A stretch of DNA of 64,000 bases from JAMXLJ01 sp036558745. GTDB lineage: Bacteria; Actinomycetota; Acidimicrobiia; IMCC26256; JAMXLJ01. This document shows positions 42,444 to 49,300 of the stretch, piece after piece. Under the pieces are notes generated by a model that was not told the DNA's origin, made no database searches, and was given only the letters and a program-made list of their open reading frames with translations. Made by a program: the position numbers and the translations under genes. The stretch is taken from NCBI GenBank assembly GCA_036558745.1, contig DATBEZ010000003.1, positions 62,001 through 126,000 on the forward strand. The letters run 5' to 3'. Positions within the stretch are counted from its first letter, which is position 1. The number at the start of each line of letters is the position of its first letter.

Positions 42444-42491
42444 CAGTTGGGACAGGATCCGGTGCTCTGGCGCCGGATCGTGTCCCAACTG
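42444..42491. repeat. Long palindrome between convergent genes
   Basis: A hairpin with about 19-base arms and one mismatch: AGTTGGGACAGGATCCGG (42445-42462) pairs with CCGGATCGTGTCCCAACT (42473-42490) around a 10-base loop. It lies between the chemotaxis receptor stop and the end of the convergent methyltransferase gene. It may be a bidirectional terminator, though it lacks a T run, or a REP-like palindromic repeat. Confidence 0.6.
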
Positions 42492-42509
42492 GCGGGGGGA
42501 GCTGGGCCC

Positions 42510-43142
42510 TCAAGCCGGCTTGGTGCCCGCGAGCAGCGCGAGCTCCCGCCACTTCCAGAAGCAGTCAACGTCGTCGAAGCCGGCGTCGCGCAACCAACCG
42601 AGCTGCACGTCGACCGGCGCGAGCTTGTTCGACGGGTCCTCGCCCGCCTCGATCATCGAGTAGAAGACCTCATGGAGCGCCTGCGTCGGAGACGCGACGT
42701 GCTCGAGATTCGCGAAGAGCCCGCCCGGCCGGAGCCGCGCGAAGACCTCGCGGTACAGCGACCGCTTCCGTTCATCGTCCAGATGATGGATCGCGAACGA
42801 GCTGACGACGACGTCGAAGAGACCGAGATCCGGCAGCGGCCGGTCGAGGTCGTGTTCGACCACATGCACCGCGGCATCGCCGTCGAATCGAGCCCGCGCC
42901 GCGCGCAGCATGGTCGCCGAGAAGTCGAGCGCAATGCCATCGTCGAAGGGGCACCGCTCGCGGAGCCGGGCCAGAAGCCTGCCGTCACCCGTCCCGAGGT
43001 CGAGCACACGTGCGGCCCGCGCGGGAACCAGCTCCCACAGGGTCGCCTCGCCTTCCTCGCGCCGGAACTGATCGGGTCGCGAGAGGTATGCGGACGCGTG
43101 CGCGTCGGTGTTCCACTCGTTGACCGACGGCGTCGAGGTCAT
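42510..43142 (-). CDS. SAM-dependent methyltransferase (class I)
   Basis: A 210-residue class I methyltransferase: ARVLDLGTGDGRLLARL (SAM motif I), GIALDFSATML (motif II), FDVVVSSFAIHHLDDERKRSLYREVFARLRPGGLFANLEHV (motifs III-IV). The C-terminus DVQLGWLRDAGFDDVDCFWKWRELALLAGTK resembles the YcgJ/trans-aconitate type. The acceptor is unknown. Its C-terminal pattern closely resembles that of the broken methyltransferase near 45.5 kb, suggesting paralogues. The ATG has GGAGG thirteen bases from a good position (GGAGGTGCCTCAC); no operon partner is clear. Confidence 0.82.
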   Translation of the reverse strand: MTSTPSVNEWNTDAHASAYLSRPDQFRREEGEATLWELVPARAARVLDLGTGDGRLLARLRERCPFDDGIALDFSATMLRAARARFDGDAAVHVVEHDLDRPLPDLGLFDVVVSSFAIHHLDDERKRSLYREVFARLRPGGLFANLEHVASPTQALHEVFYSMIEAGEDPSNKLAPVDVQLGWLRDAGFDDVDCFWKWRELALLAGTKPA

Positions 43143-43179
43143 GTGAGGCACCTCCGACGTGAGGGGTGCGCTGTCGCCC

Positions 43180-43209
43180 GGAGCGGCGAGCCTGCGAGCG
43201 CGACCAGGA
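43180..43209. repeat. Dispersed repeat, partial third copy (inverted)
   Basis: Thirty bases, read on the minus strand beginning TCCTGGTCGCGCTCGCAGGC, match the start of the 59-base element near 33.2 kb at 29 of 30 positions. It begins immediately after the leuA stop codon, just as copy 1 begins right after the greA stop. Confidence 0.7.
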
Positions 43210-44766
43210 TCATGGTCCGACTTCGACGTCGCGGACGACCGGGTTCTCGCGCAGGCGCAGCACACGGTTCACCGCGTTGAGGTAGGCGCGCGCCGCAGCC
43301 TCGACGACGTCGGTCGACACGCCACGTCCCGAGACCTTCGAGCCGTCGGCGCCGAGCACGACGACGACGTCGCCCAGCGCGTCGCCGCCGCTCGTCACCG
43401 AGGAGACGTTGAAGTCGAGCACCGTGCCGTGCACGTCGGTCGCCGACGCGATCGCGGCGAACGCGGCGTCGATCATCCCGTTGCCCTCGCCGCTCGCCTC
43501 GACCTTGCCGGTTCCGTCGCTCAGCACGACGCGGGCGCGCGGCGTCGACGACGTGCCGCCGTTCAGGTCCAGGCTGACGATGTCGTAGCGGTGCACCATC
43601 CCGGTCCCGAGCTCCTCCGCGACGATCGCCTCGAGGTCGGCCTCGGTGATCTGGACCTTGCGGTCGGCGAGCTCCTTGAAGCGCGTGAACGCCTGGTTCA
43701 GCGCGTCGCCCTGGATGCGGATGCCCATCTTGGCGAGCGAGTCGGCGAACGCGTGACGGCCCGAGTGCTTGCCCAGGACGATCTGGGCCGCCTCCTGCCC
43801 GACGATGTTCGCGTCCATGATCTCGTACGTCTCGCGGTCGGCGAGCACACCGTGCTGGTGGATGCCCGACTCGTGCGCGAACGCGTTCCGTCCGACGACG
43901 GCCTTGTTGTACTGGACCGGGTAGCCGGTGAGCCGCGACACGATGCGCGACGTGCGCGCGAGCTCCTCGGTACGGACACCCGTCTCGAGCCGTACACCTG
44001 CACGCTCCGCGAAGAAGTCGCCGCGCGTGTGGATCGCCATGACGATCTCCTCGAGCGCGGCGTTGCCCGCCCGCTCGCCGAGACCGTTGATCGCGCACTC
44101 GACCTGGCGCGCGCCGGCGGCCACCGCGGCGAGCGAGTTCGCGACCGCGAGACCGAGGTCGTCGTGACAGTGGGTGGAGACCACGTAGTCGCCGCGCACT
44201 GTGTCGAGGATGTGGCGGATCAGGCGCGCGTACTCCTCGGGGATGCCGTAGCCGACGGTGTCGGGGATGTTGAGCGTCGTCGCGCCGTTGTCGACCGCGG
44301 TCTGGAGGACCTCGCACATGAAGTCGACGTCGGAGCGGCTCCCGTCCTCGGGCGAGAACTCGACGTCGGGCGTGTAGCCCCTGGCGCGGGAGACGCCCGA
44401 CGCGGCCTCCGTCTTGACCTGGTCCTCCGTCATGCGGAGCTTCTTCTTCATGTGGATCGGTGACGTCGCGATGAAGACGTGGATCCGCGGGTGCTCGGCG
44501 TGGCGCACGGCCTCCCACGCGCGGTCGACGTCCTGCAGACCCGTGCGCGAGAGCGCGGTGATGACCGGGCCCCGCACCGAGGCGGCGATGGCCTCGACCG
44601 CGTCGAAGTCGCCCTGGCTCGCGATGGGGAACCCGGCTTCGATGATGTCGACACCGAGGCGCGCGAGCTGCTCCGCGATCTCGAGCTTCTCGGCGACGTC
44701 CAGCGAGATGCCGGGCGACTGCTCGCCGTCGCGAAGCGTCGTGTCGAAGATGCGTACCCGTTCCAT
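43210..44766 (-). CDS. leuA: 2-isopropylmalate synthase
   Basis: A 518-residue LeuA of the long type: RIFDTTLRDGEQSPGISLD, ALSRTGLQDVDRAWEAV, VSTHCHDDLGLAVANSLAAVAAGARQVECAINGLGERAGNAALEE, and HESGIHQHGVLADRETYEIMDA. The C-terminal leucine-sensing allosteric domain begins near residue 390. It condenses 2-oxoisovalerate with acetyl-CoA, the committed step of leucine synthesis, and is normally feedback-inhibited by leucine. The ATG has GAGGTGA upstream. Expression is evidently also controlled by a leader peptide with four Leu codons and a terminator 70-180 bases upstream. It lies alone, not with leuBCD. Confidence 0.95.
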   Translation of the reverse strand: MERVRIFDTTLRDGEQSPGISLDVAEKLEIAEQLARLGVDIIEAGFPIASQGDFDAVEAIAASVRGPVITALSRTGLQDVDRAWEAVRHAEHPRIHVFIATSPIHMKKKLRMTEDQVKTEAASGVSRARGYTPDVEFSPEDGSRSDVDFMCEVLQTAVDNGATTLNIPDTVGYGIPEEYARLIRHILDTVRGDYVVSTHCHDDLGLAVANSLAAVAAGARQVECAINGLGERAGNAALEEIVMAIHTRGDFFAERAGVRLETGVRTEELARTSRIVSRLTGYPVQYNKAVVGRNAFAHESGIHQHGVLADRETYEIMDANIVGQEAAQIVLGKHSGRHAFADSLAKMGIRIQGDALNQAFTRFKELADRKVQITEADLEAIVAEELGTGMVHRYDIVSLDLNGGTSSTPRARVVLSDGTGKVEASGEGNGMIDAAFAAIASATDVHGTVLDFNVSSVTSGGDALGDVVVVLGADGSKVSGRGVSTDVVEAAARAYLNAVNRVLRLRENPVVRDVEVGP

Positions 44767-44838
44767 CGCGTCACCTCGGTCGTGCGGTCTCGGTCTGGGG
44801 TTGCTGTCGTGGAGTTGCGGTCGTGTGTTTCGGCAAAC

Positions 44839-44899
44839 AAAAACCTCCCCGGCCGACAGGCACGAGGAGGCGTCCGCGAGCACCGGTGGGGGTGCTCGC
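44839..44899 (-). terminator. leuA attenuator: competing hairpin and rho-independent terminator
   Basis: Minus strand, directly after the leader stop: GCGAGCACC pairs with GGTGCTCGC (44899-44891 with 44884-44876) as a nine-pair first hairpin. The terminator follows, in which CCTCC and GGAGG (44870-44866 with 44848-44844) close a stem-loop before a run of five T (44843-44839). Stalling on the leader's Leu codons would disturb the first hairpin and so affect termination. Confidence 0.78.
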
Positions 44900-44901
44900 C
44901 G

Positions 44902-44949
44902 CTAGAGCAGCAGCAGGCTGGTGGTCGTGGGGCGAGAATCCAGAGTCAT
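44902..44949 (-). CDS. leuA leader peptide MTLDSRPTTTSLLLL
   Basis: A 15-residue open frame with GGAG upstream, ending in four consecutive leucine codons (CTG CTG CTG CTC) immediately before TAG. It lies between a promoter-like pair and the attenuator ahead of leuA. Leu-rich leader peptides are established regulators of leuA in actinobacteria and enterics: shortage of charged tRNA-Leu stalls the ribosome and relieves termination. Confidence 0.85.
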   Translation of the reverse strand: MTLDSRPTTTSLLLL

Positions 44950-44960
44950 AGAGACTCCAC

Positions 44961-44990
44961 AGTTTGCCAGATCCGGCGGATATCCGTCAA
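44961..44990 (-). promoter_or_regulatory. Promoter of the leuA leader
   Basis: Minus strand: -35 TTGACG (44990-44985), 18-base spacer, -10 CAAACT (44966-44961), then eleven bases to the leader ATG including a GGAG ribosome site. It lies back to back with the start region of the small membrane protein on the plus strand. Confidence 0.55.
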
Positions 44991-45017
44991 TCACGAGCTC
45001 CGACGCGCCACAATTCA

Positions 45018-45413
45018 ATGCTTGTGAAGACGTTCATCCGGTTCACGTTGCGCCTGCTCGTCCTCGGCGGTCTGCTGGCCGCGCTGCGGCGGGCGTTCGA
45101 CTCCGGCCGCCTCGGCGATCGGTTCCGTCACGGGAGCGACGACGGCCCGGGCGCACCGGCCCGGCTCGCGCTGGTCGGCGAGGGCCCCTCGCCGTTCCAC
45201 ACGGTGCCGGCTTCGCCCCCGAGGCCGGCTGGCCTCGGCGCGGTCGATCCCGTCGAAGGCGACTGCCCGCCGGGCTTCCCGGTCAAGGGCAAGCGCAGCA
45301 GCGGCATCTTCCACGTCCCCGGCGGGCTGAGCTACGACCGCACGGTCCCGGACCGCTGCTACGCGACGGCCGAGGACGCCGCGGCCGACGGCCTGCGCGC
45401 CGCACGGCGGTAG
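45018..45413 (+). CDS. Small membrane protein with C-terminal 'sunset'-type domain
   Basis: A 131-residue protein. Residues 5-25 (FIRFTLRLLVLGGLLAALRR) form one membrane segment, followed by a variable linker. The last 50 residues, DCPPGFPVKGKRSSGIFHVPG followed by YDRTVPDRCYATAEDAAADGLRAARR, match the small domain with two Cys and the 'PVKGxxSSxIxHxPG...Y..T.P..C' pattern found in actinobacterial membrane and nuclease-linked proteins (called sunset domain in some annotations). Its function is not established. The ATG at 45018 follows CACAAT by only three bases, so a GTG at 45024 could be the true start. Confidence 0.7.
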   Translation: MLVKTFIRFTLRLLVLGGLLAALRRAFDSGRLGDRFRHGSDDGPGAPARLALVGEGPSPFHTVPASPPRPAGLGAVDPVEGDCPPGFPVKGKRSSGIFHVPGGLSYDRTVPDRCYATAEDAAADGLRAARR

Positions 45414-45469
45414 CGACTCGCGCACGAGCTCGGCGCACGACGTCGGGGGGTGTCGGTACCGTCGCGGGG

Positions 45470-45988
45470 GTGGGCGGTCAGTTCCACTTCGACCCGACGA
45501 CGTATCTCGAGCTCGTCACCGACGAGGTGCCCGCCTACCGCCGGCTCCAGGAGACGGTCGAGGACGCGACGGTCGGCCTCGACGTGGACCGCGTGCTCGA
45601 CCTCGGGACCCGCACCGGCGAGACCGCGCGCGCGGTGCTCGCGCGTCACCCTCGCGCGGGGCTGGTCGGGCTCGACGAGAGCGACGACATGCTTGCCGTC
45701 GCGCGCGACACGTCTCCGCGCTCGCGGTCCACCATCTCGACACAACGGGCAAGACCGATCTGTTCCGGCGCGTCTCGCGCGCGCTGCGGGTGGGTTGACG
45801 CTTCGTGCTCGGCGACGTCGTGGTGCCCGTCGACCCCCGCCGACGCGATCACGCCTCTCGACCCCGAATACGACCGGCCCAGGCCGTTGCGAGCGCAGCT
45901 GGACTGGCTGCGCGACGCGGGGTTCACGGTCGAAGTGATCTGGACCGAACGGGATCTCGCCGTCGTCGCGGCCGATCGTCCGTCGTGA
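45470..45988 (+). pseudogene. Decayed SAM-dependent methyltransferase
   Basis: The N-terminal part reads as a normal class I methyltransferase (FHFDPTTYLELVTDEVPAYRRLQE, VDRVLDLGTRTGETARAVL, GLDESDDMLAVARD) up to about 45708. The sequence then jumps to a different frame at LAVHHLDTTGKTDLFRRVSRAL (from 45721), which hits an in-frame TGA at about 45798 before RFVLGDVVVPVDP. It returns to the first frame at PADAITPLDPEYD to finish AQLDWLRDAGFTVEVIWTERDLAVV. About 40-50 residues between SAM motifs II and IV are missing. A deletion plus two frame changes and a stop make a working enzyme very unlikely. Its promoter-like TACCGT before the GTG and the GTGA overlap with the next gene remain. Confidence 0.75.
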
Positions 45989-46779
45989 AGCTCGGGCTGC
46001 TCTCGGACGTCCACGGGAACCGCACCGCGCTCGAGGCAGTCGTCGCCGACGGGGTCGCCGCGGGTGTCGAGGCATGGTGGGTCCTCGGTGACGTCGTCGC
46101 GATCGGTCCCGAACCGGTGGCGGTGTTGGAGCTGGTGAACGACCTGCCCAACGTCGTGGTCACGAGCGGTAACACCGAACGCTACGTGCTGACGGGTGAG
46201 CGGCCACCGCCGACGCGGACCGATGTCGACGCGCGGCCCGAGCTGCTGGACCTGCTGCTCGCGGTCGAAGGCTCGTTCTCGTGGACGCGCGGCGCGCTCG
46301 CTGCGCCCGGCTGGCTCGACTGGCTCTCGACACTCCCGCTCGATGTGCGTACCGAGCTGCCGGACGGGACACGGTTGTTGGGCGTGCACGCGTCGCCGGG
46401 TCGTGACGACGGTGACGGCATCACCCCCCATCGCCCCGAGGACGAGCTGCGCGAGGCGTTGCGCGACGCGGATGCCGACATCGTGTGTGCGGGTCACACC
46501 CACCAGCCGACCGATCGCCACGTCGACGAGGTGCGCGCGGTGAACCTCGGCAGCGTCGGCAACCCCGTCACCGACGACCTACGGGCGAGCTACGTGATCG
46601 TCCATGCCGACCGGCACGGCCACGACCTCGAGCACCGTCGCGTCGCGTACGACGTGGACGCGTTCCTCGATGCCCTCACGCGCTCGGGCCATCCCGAGGT
46701 CGGTCACATCTCGTCGTTCGTCCGCGGCGAGCAGATCCGATATCCGGCGCTCCGACCGGGCGCGCCCGTGGTCGCGTAG
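45985..46779 (+). CDS. Metallophosphoesterase (YfcE/MJ0936-like)
   Basis: A 264-residue calcineurin-like phosphoesterase with the metal-binding series LGLLSDVHGNRTAL (Asp/His), WVLGDVVAIGPEP (Gly-Asp), VVTSGNTERYVL (Gly-Asn), LLGVHASPG and CAGHTHQP with a final NLGSVGNPV. These are the ligands for two metal ions in phosphodiesterases of the YfcE type. It probably hydrolyses a phosphodiester or phosphomonoester in the cytoplasm; the substrate is unknown. The GTG start overlaps the stop of the decayed methyltransferase by four bases (GTGA), so translation may have depended on that gene. Confidence 0.88.
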   Translation: MKLGLLSDVHGNRTALEAVVADGVAAGVEAWWVLGDVVAIGPEPVAVLELVNDLPNVVVTSGNTERYVLTGERPPPTRTDVDARPELLDLLLAVEGSFSWTRGALAAPGWLDWLSTLPLDVRTELPDGTRLLGVHASPGRDDGDGITPHRPEDELREALRDADADIVCAGHTHQPTDRHVDEVRAVNLGSVGNPVTDDLRASYVIVHADRHGHDLEHRRVAYDVDAFLDALTRSGHPEVGHISSFVRGEQIRYPALRPGAPVVA

Positions 46780-46797
46780 CGACCCGTCGGTCGTCGC

Positions 46798-47595
46798 TCA
46801 CTCGTCGTCGGCGTCGCCACTGCGGCCCGCCTTCCAGTAGCCGCGGATCGAGGTTCGCGAGCGCGAGATGCCACGCTCCTCGAAGAGGTGCCGGCGGACG
46901 CGCTGCACCGCGGCCGCCTCACCCGCGACCCAGATGCGCGTGTCGTCGGCCACGTCGAGCGCGGCGAGCGCATCGACGAGCGCGTCGCCCGGCGGCGCGC
47001 CGGGCGGAAGGTCCAGCCACTCGAACGTCAGGTCGGGACGGGACGGCAGCGCGAGGCGGGCGTCGGCACGCGCGACCTCGATGCGCACCCGCACCGGTGC
47101 GGTCGTGGGCAGCACCTCGAGCAACTGGCTGATCGCGGGGATGGCGGTCTCGTCACCGCCGAGCAGGAACGCGGGCGCATCGGTGTCGATGGTGTACCCC
47201 CGCCCGGGGCCCGAGACGGCCGCCGTGTCGCCCGGCGCCGCGCCGCGCACCCAGGCCGACGCGACGCCTTCGTCGTGGATCACGACGTCGAGATCGAGCT
47301 CGTGCGCGGCCGCGTCGAAGCGCCGAGGCGTGAACGTACGGATCACGGCTCGGCGCCCGTCGGGCAGCAGGAACTCGTTACCGTTCCATGCGGGCATGAC
47401 GAGCTGGCGCGAACCGGGTGGTGGAAGGAGGAGGCGAACGCTCGCGGCCGGCTCCGGCACCGCGAAGTCGGCCAGCTCGTCACCCGCCAACGTGACCCGG
47501 GTCAGGCACGGGCTGAGCGGCTCGATGCCGCGAACCTCGACCCGCCGGAACCGTGGCGGCTCGCGCCGCACCCGTGGAGTCCTCGCCTGCGCCAT
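46798..47595 (-). CDS. Siderophore-interacting protein (ferric-siderophore reductase)
   Basis: A 265-residue SIP-family protein. The FAD-binding domain has VTLAGDELADF and the flavin motif AVIRTFTPRRF (residues 84-93). The NAD(P)-binding domain begins AFLLGGDETAIPAISQLLEVLP, and the diagnostic C-terminus WVAGEAAAVQRVRRHLFEERG then RTSIRGYWKAGRSGDADDE. SIPs reduce Fe3+ in siderophore complexes in the cytoplasm to release iron. No siderophore transporter or iron box was seen next to it; the only iron-box-like site in the window is at 8.66 kb. It converges with the phosphoesterase gene. Confidence 0.92.
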   Translation of the reverse strand: MAQARTPRVRREPPRFRRVEVRGIEPLSPCLTRVTLAGDELADFAVPEPAASVRLLLPPPGSRQLVMPAWNGNEFLLPDGRRAVIRTFTPRRFDAAAHELDLDVVIHDEGVASAWVRGAAPGDTAAVSGPGRGYTIDTDAPAFLLGGDETAIPAISQLLEVLPTTAPVRVRIEVARADARLALPSRPDLTFEWLDLPPGAPPGDALVDALAALDVADDTRIWVAGEAAAVQRVRRHLFEERGISRSRTSIRGYWKAGRSGDADDE

Positions 47596-47689
47596 ACGAC
47601 GACAGCGTCGCGCCCGCCGCGTGACACTCGCGAATCGCTCTGTGTGGACGTCAGTACCGAAGACCGGGACTCATATCCGCATGGAGAGG

Positions 47690-48430
47690 TCAGCTCCCGC
47701 CGCGGCGGGCGATCCAGAGCCACGTCTCGTAACGCACGTCCATGAAGCCGTCGCCGAAGCGGGCACGGAGGATGCGCTTGAGCTGCCCCACGAGACGATC
47801 GCGCTTCGCAGACGGGAGCGACTCGATGTAGCTGTGGCTGCGTTGATCGGTGAGCCAGTGGTCGACCGAGAGACGGCGTACCCACGGCACCGTGATCCGC
47901 GGACCGACGTCGAACGGGCCGCTGTGGGCGAGACCGGAGCCCCAGTCGACGTCGCGTTGGGCTCGCTCGACGCCGGGACAGGTCGTCTCCACGAGGCTCC
48001 AGCTCTCGTCGAACCACTCCTCGCCGTCCGCTCGCGCATGCGACCACCAGCCGGCCCACCGTCCGCCCGGCGCGAGCACGCGCGCCGCTTCCGCGGCACG
48101 CCGGCTCTCGTCGAGCCAGTGCCACGACTGCGCGAAGCAGACCAGGTCCGCGCAGCCGTCACGAAACGGCAGCCGGGCGCCGTCGGCCAGCACCGCGGGA
48201 AGTCCGGTCGTCGCGGCGCGGGCGCGGGCGAGGAGACGCGGCGCGACGTCGAAGGGGGTCACCGCCGCACCTCGCTCGAGCAGTGCACGCGTCGCGATGC
48301 CCGTTCCCGCGCCGCCTTCCAGGATGCAGAGTCCGGTCAGCGGCCCCAACGCGTCGTAGACCGCCTCGGGATAGTCGGGCCGGCCCGACTCGTACTCGTC
48401 GACGACCCGCTCGTAGAGGCGTAACGGCAC
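47690..48430 (-). CDS. SAM-dependent methyltransferase
   Basis: A 246-residue class I methyltransferase: YERVVDEYESGRPDYPEAVYDAL, CILEGGAGTGIATRALLERGAAVTPFDVAPRLL (motifs I-II), CADLVCFAQSWHWLDESRRAAEAARVLAPGGRWAGWW (motifs III-IV). This pattern (SGRPDYP, WHWLD) belongs to the UbiE/SAM 'Methyltransf_11' group with unknown acceptors. The GTG at 48430 is preceded by GGCGAG directly; a slightly upstream start is possible. It is divergent from an alpha/beta hydrolase gene. Confidence 0.82.
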   Translation of the reverse strand: MPLRLYERVVDEYESGRPDYPEAVYDALGPLTGLCILEGGAGTGIATRALLERGAAVTPFDVAPRLLARARAATTGLPAVLADGARLPFRDGCADLVCFAQSWHWLDESRRAAEAARVLAPGGRWAGWWSHARADGEEWFDESWSLVETTCPGVERAQRDVDWGSGLAHSGPFDVGPRITVPWVRRLSVDHWLTDQRSHSYIESLPSAKRDRLVGQLKRILRARFGDGFMDVRYETWLWIARRGGS

Positions 48431-48505
48431 CTCGCCATCGTGGCACCACACCGGACCCGACGACAGAGCGTCGCGCAATGAGGAACATCGTCGTACGATC
48501 GGCTT

Positions 48506-49291
48506 GTGCCGACGATCGGCGGCGTCGACATCGCCGTGACCGAGACGGGAACGGGTCCGGCCTTCCTCTGGGGCCACGGGTTCACCGGGAGCGTCGCGCA
48601 GGAGGACGTGGGCCGGCTCCTCGACTGGAAGCGTCTCGGGACGCACGCGCACCTGGTGCGCTGGGACGCTCCCGGGCACGGACGCTCGACGGGCACCCGC
48701 GACCCCGACGACTACCGGTGGGACCGGATCGGCGATGCGCTCCTCGACCTGGCCGACGCGCTCGGAGTCGAGCGATTCGTGGCCGGCGGCGTGTCGATGG
48801 GCGCCGCCACCGCGTTGCACGCAGCCGTGCGCGCGCCGGCGCGCGTCATCGGGCTCGTGCTCGTGCTGCCTCCGACCGCGTACGAGACGCGCGCCGCGCA
48901 GGTCGACGATTACACGACCGGCGCCGAGCGGGTCGAGCGCGAGGGTGTGGAGGCGTACGTGCGCGTCGTCGACGCGAAGCCGCAACCAGGGATCCTCACC
49001 GGTGCAGCCGTCGCCGTGCCCTACGAGACCGCGGTGCCCGCCGAGCTTCTGCCGGCTGCACTCCGCGGCGCGGCGCGAAGCGATCTCCCGGCACCCGAGC
49101 AGGTGCGTGCCGTCACCGCACCGGTCTTGATCCTGGCGTGGGATACCGACCCCGGACATCCGCTCTCGACCGCGGAACGGCTCGCCGAGCTCCTGCCCGA
49201 TGCCGAGCTCGTGATCGCGCGGCGCCTGCGCGACGTGGTCCCGTGGACCGATCGCGTCGCGGCCTTCCTGGACGAGCACGCGCGCGGCTGA
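48506..49291 (+). CDS. Alpha/beta hydrolase with no obvious catalytic histidine
   Basis: A 261-residue alpha/beta-hydrolase-fold protein: FLWGHGFTGS (oxyanion), LVRWDAPGHGRSTG, nucleophile elbow AGGVSMGA (Ser97) and acid strand VLILAWDTDPGHPLSTAERLAELLPDAELVIA. The usual 'GH' before the C-terminal helix is replaced by RRLRDVVPWTDRVAAFL, so the catalytic His is missing or displaced; it may be a non-canonical hydrolase or a binding protein. The GTG start lies six bases after TACGAT without a Shine-Dalgarno, again suggesting leaderless transcription. Confidence 0.78.
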   Translation: MPTIGGVDIAVTETGTGPAFLWGHGFTGSVAQEDVGRLLDWKRLGTHAHLVRWDAPGHGRSTGTRDPDDYRWDRIGDALLDLADALGVERFVAGGVSMGAATALHAAVRAPARVIGLVLVLPPTAYETRAAQVDDYTTGAERVEREGVEAYVRVVDAKPQPGILTGAAVAVPYETAVPAELLPAALRGAARSDLPAPEQVRAVTAPVLILAWDTDPGHPLSTAERLAELLPDAELVIARRLRDVVPWTDRVAAFLDEHARG

Positions 49292-49300
49292 CGCGCGGGT

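Noticed and set aside
45470..45798. Short methyltransferase N-terminal fragment as a functional small protein
   Set aside because: The remaining conserved C-terminal motifs continue in other frames downstream, which shows gene decay rather than a real short protein.
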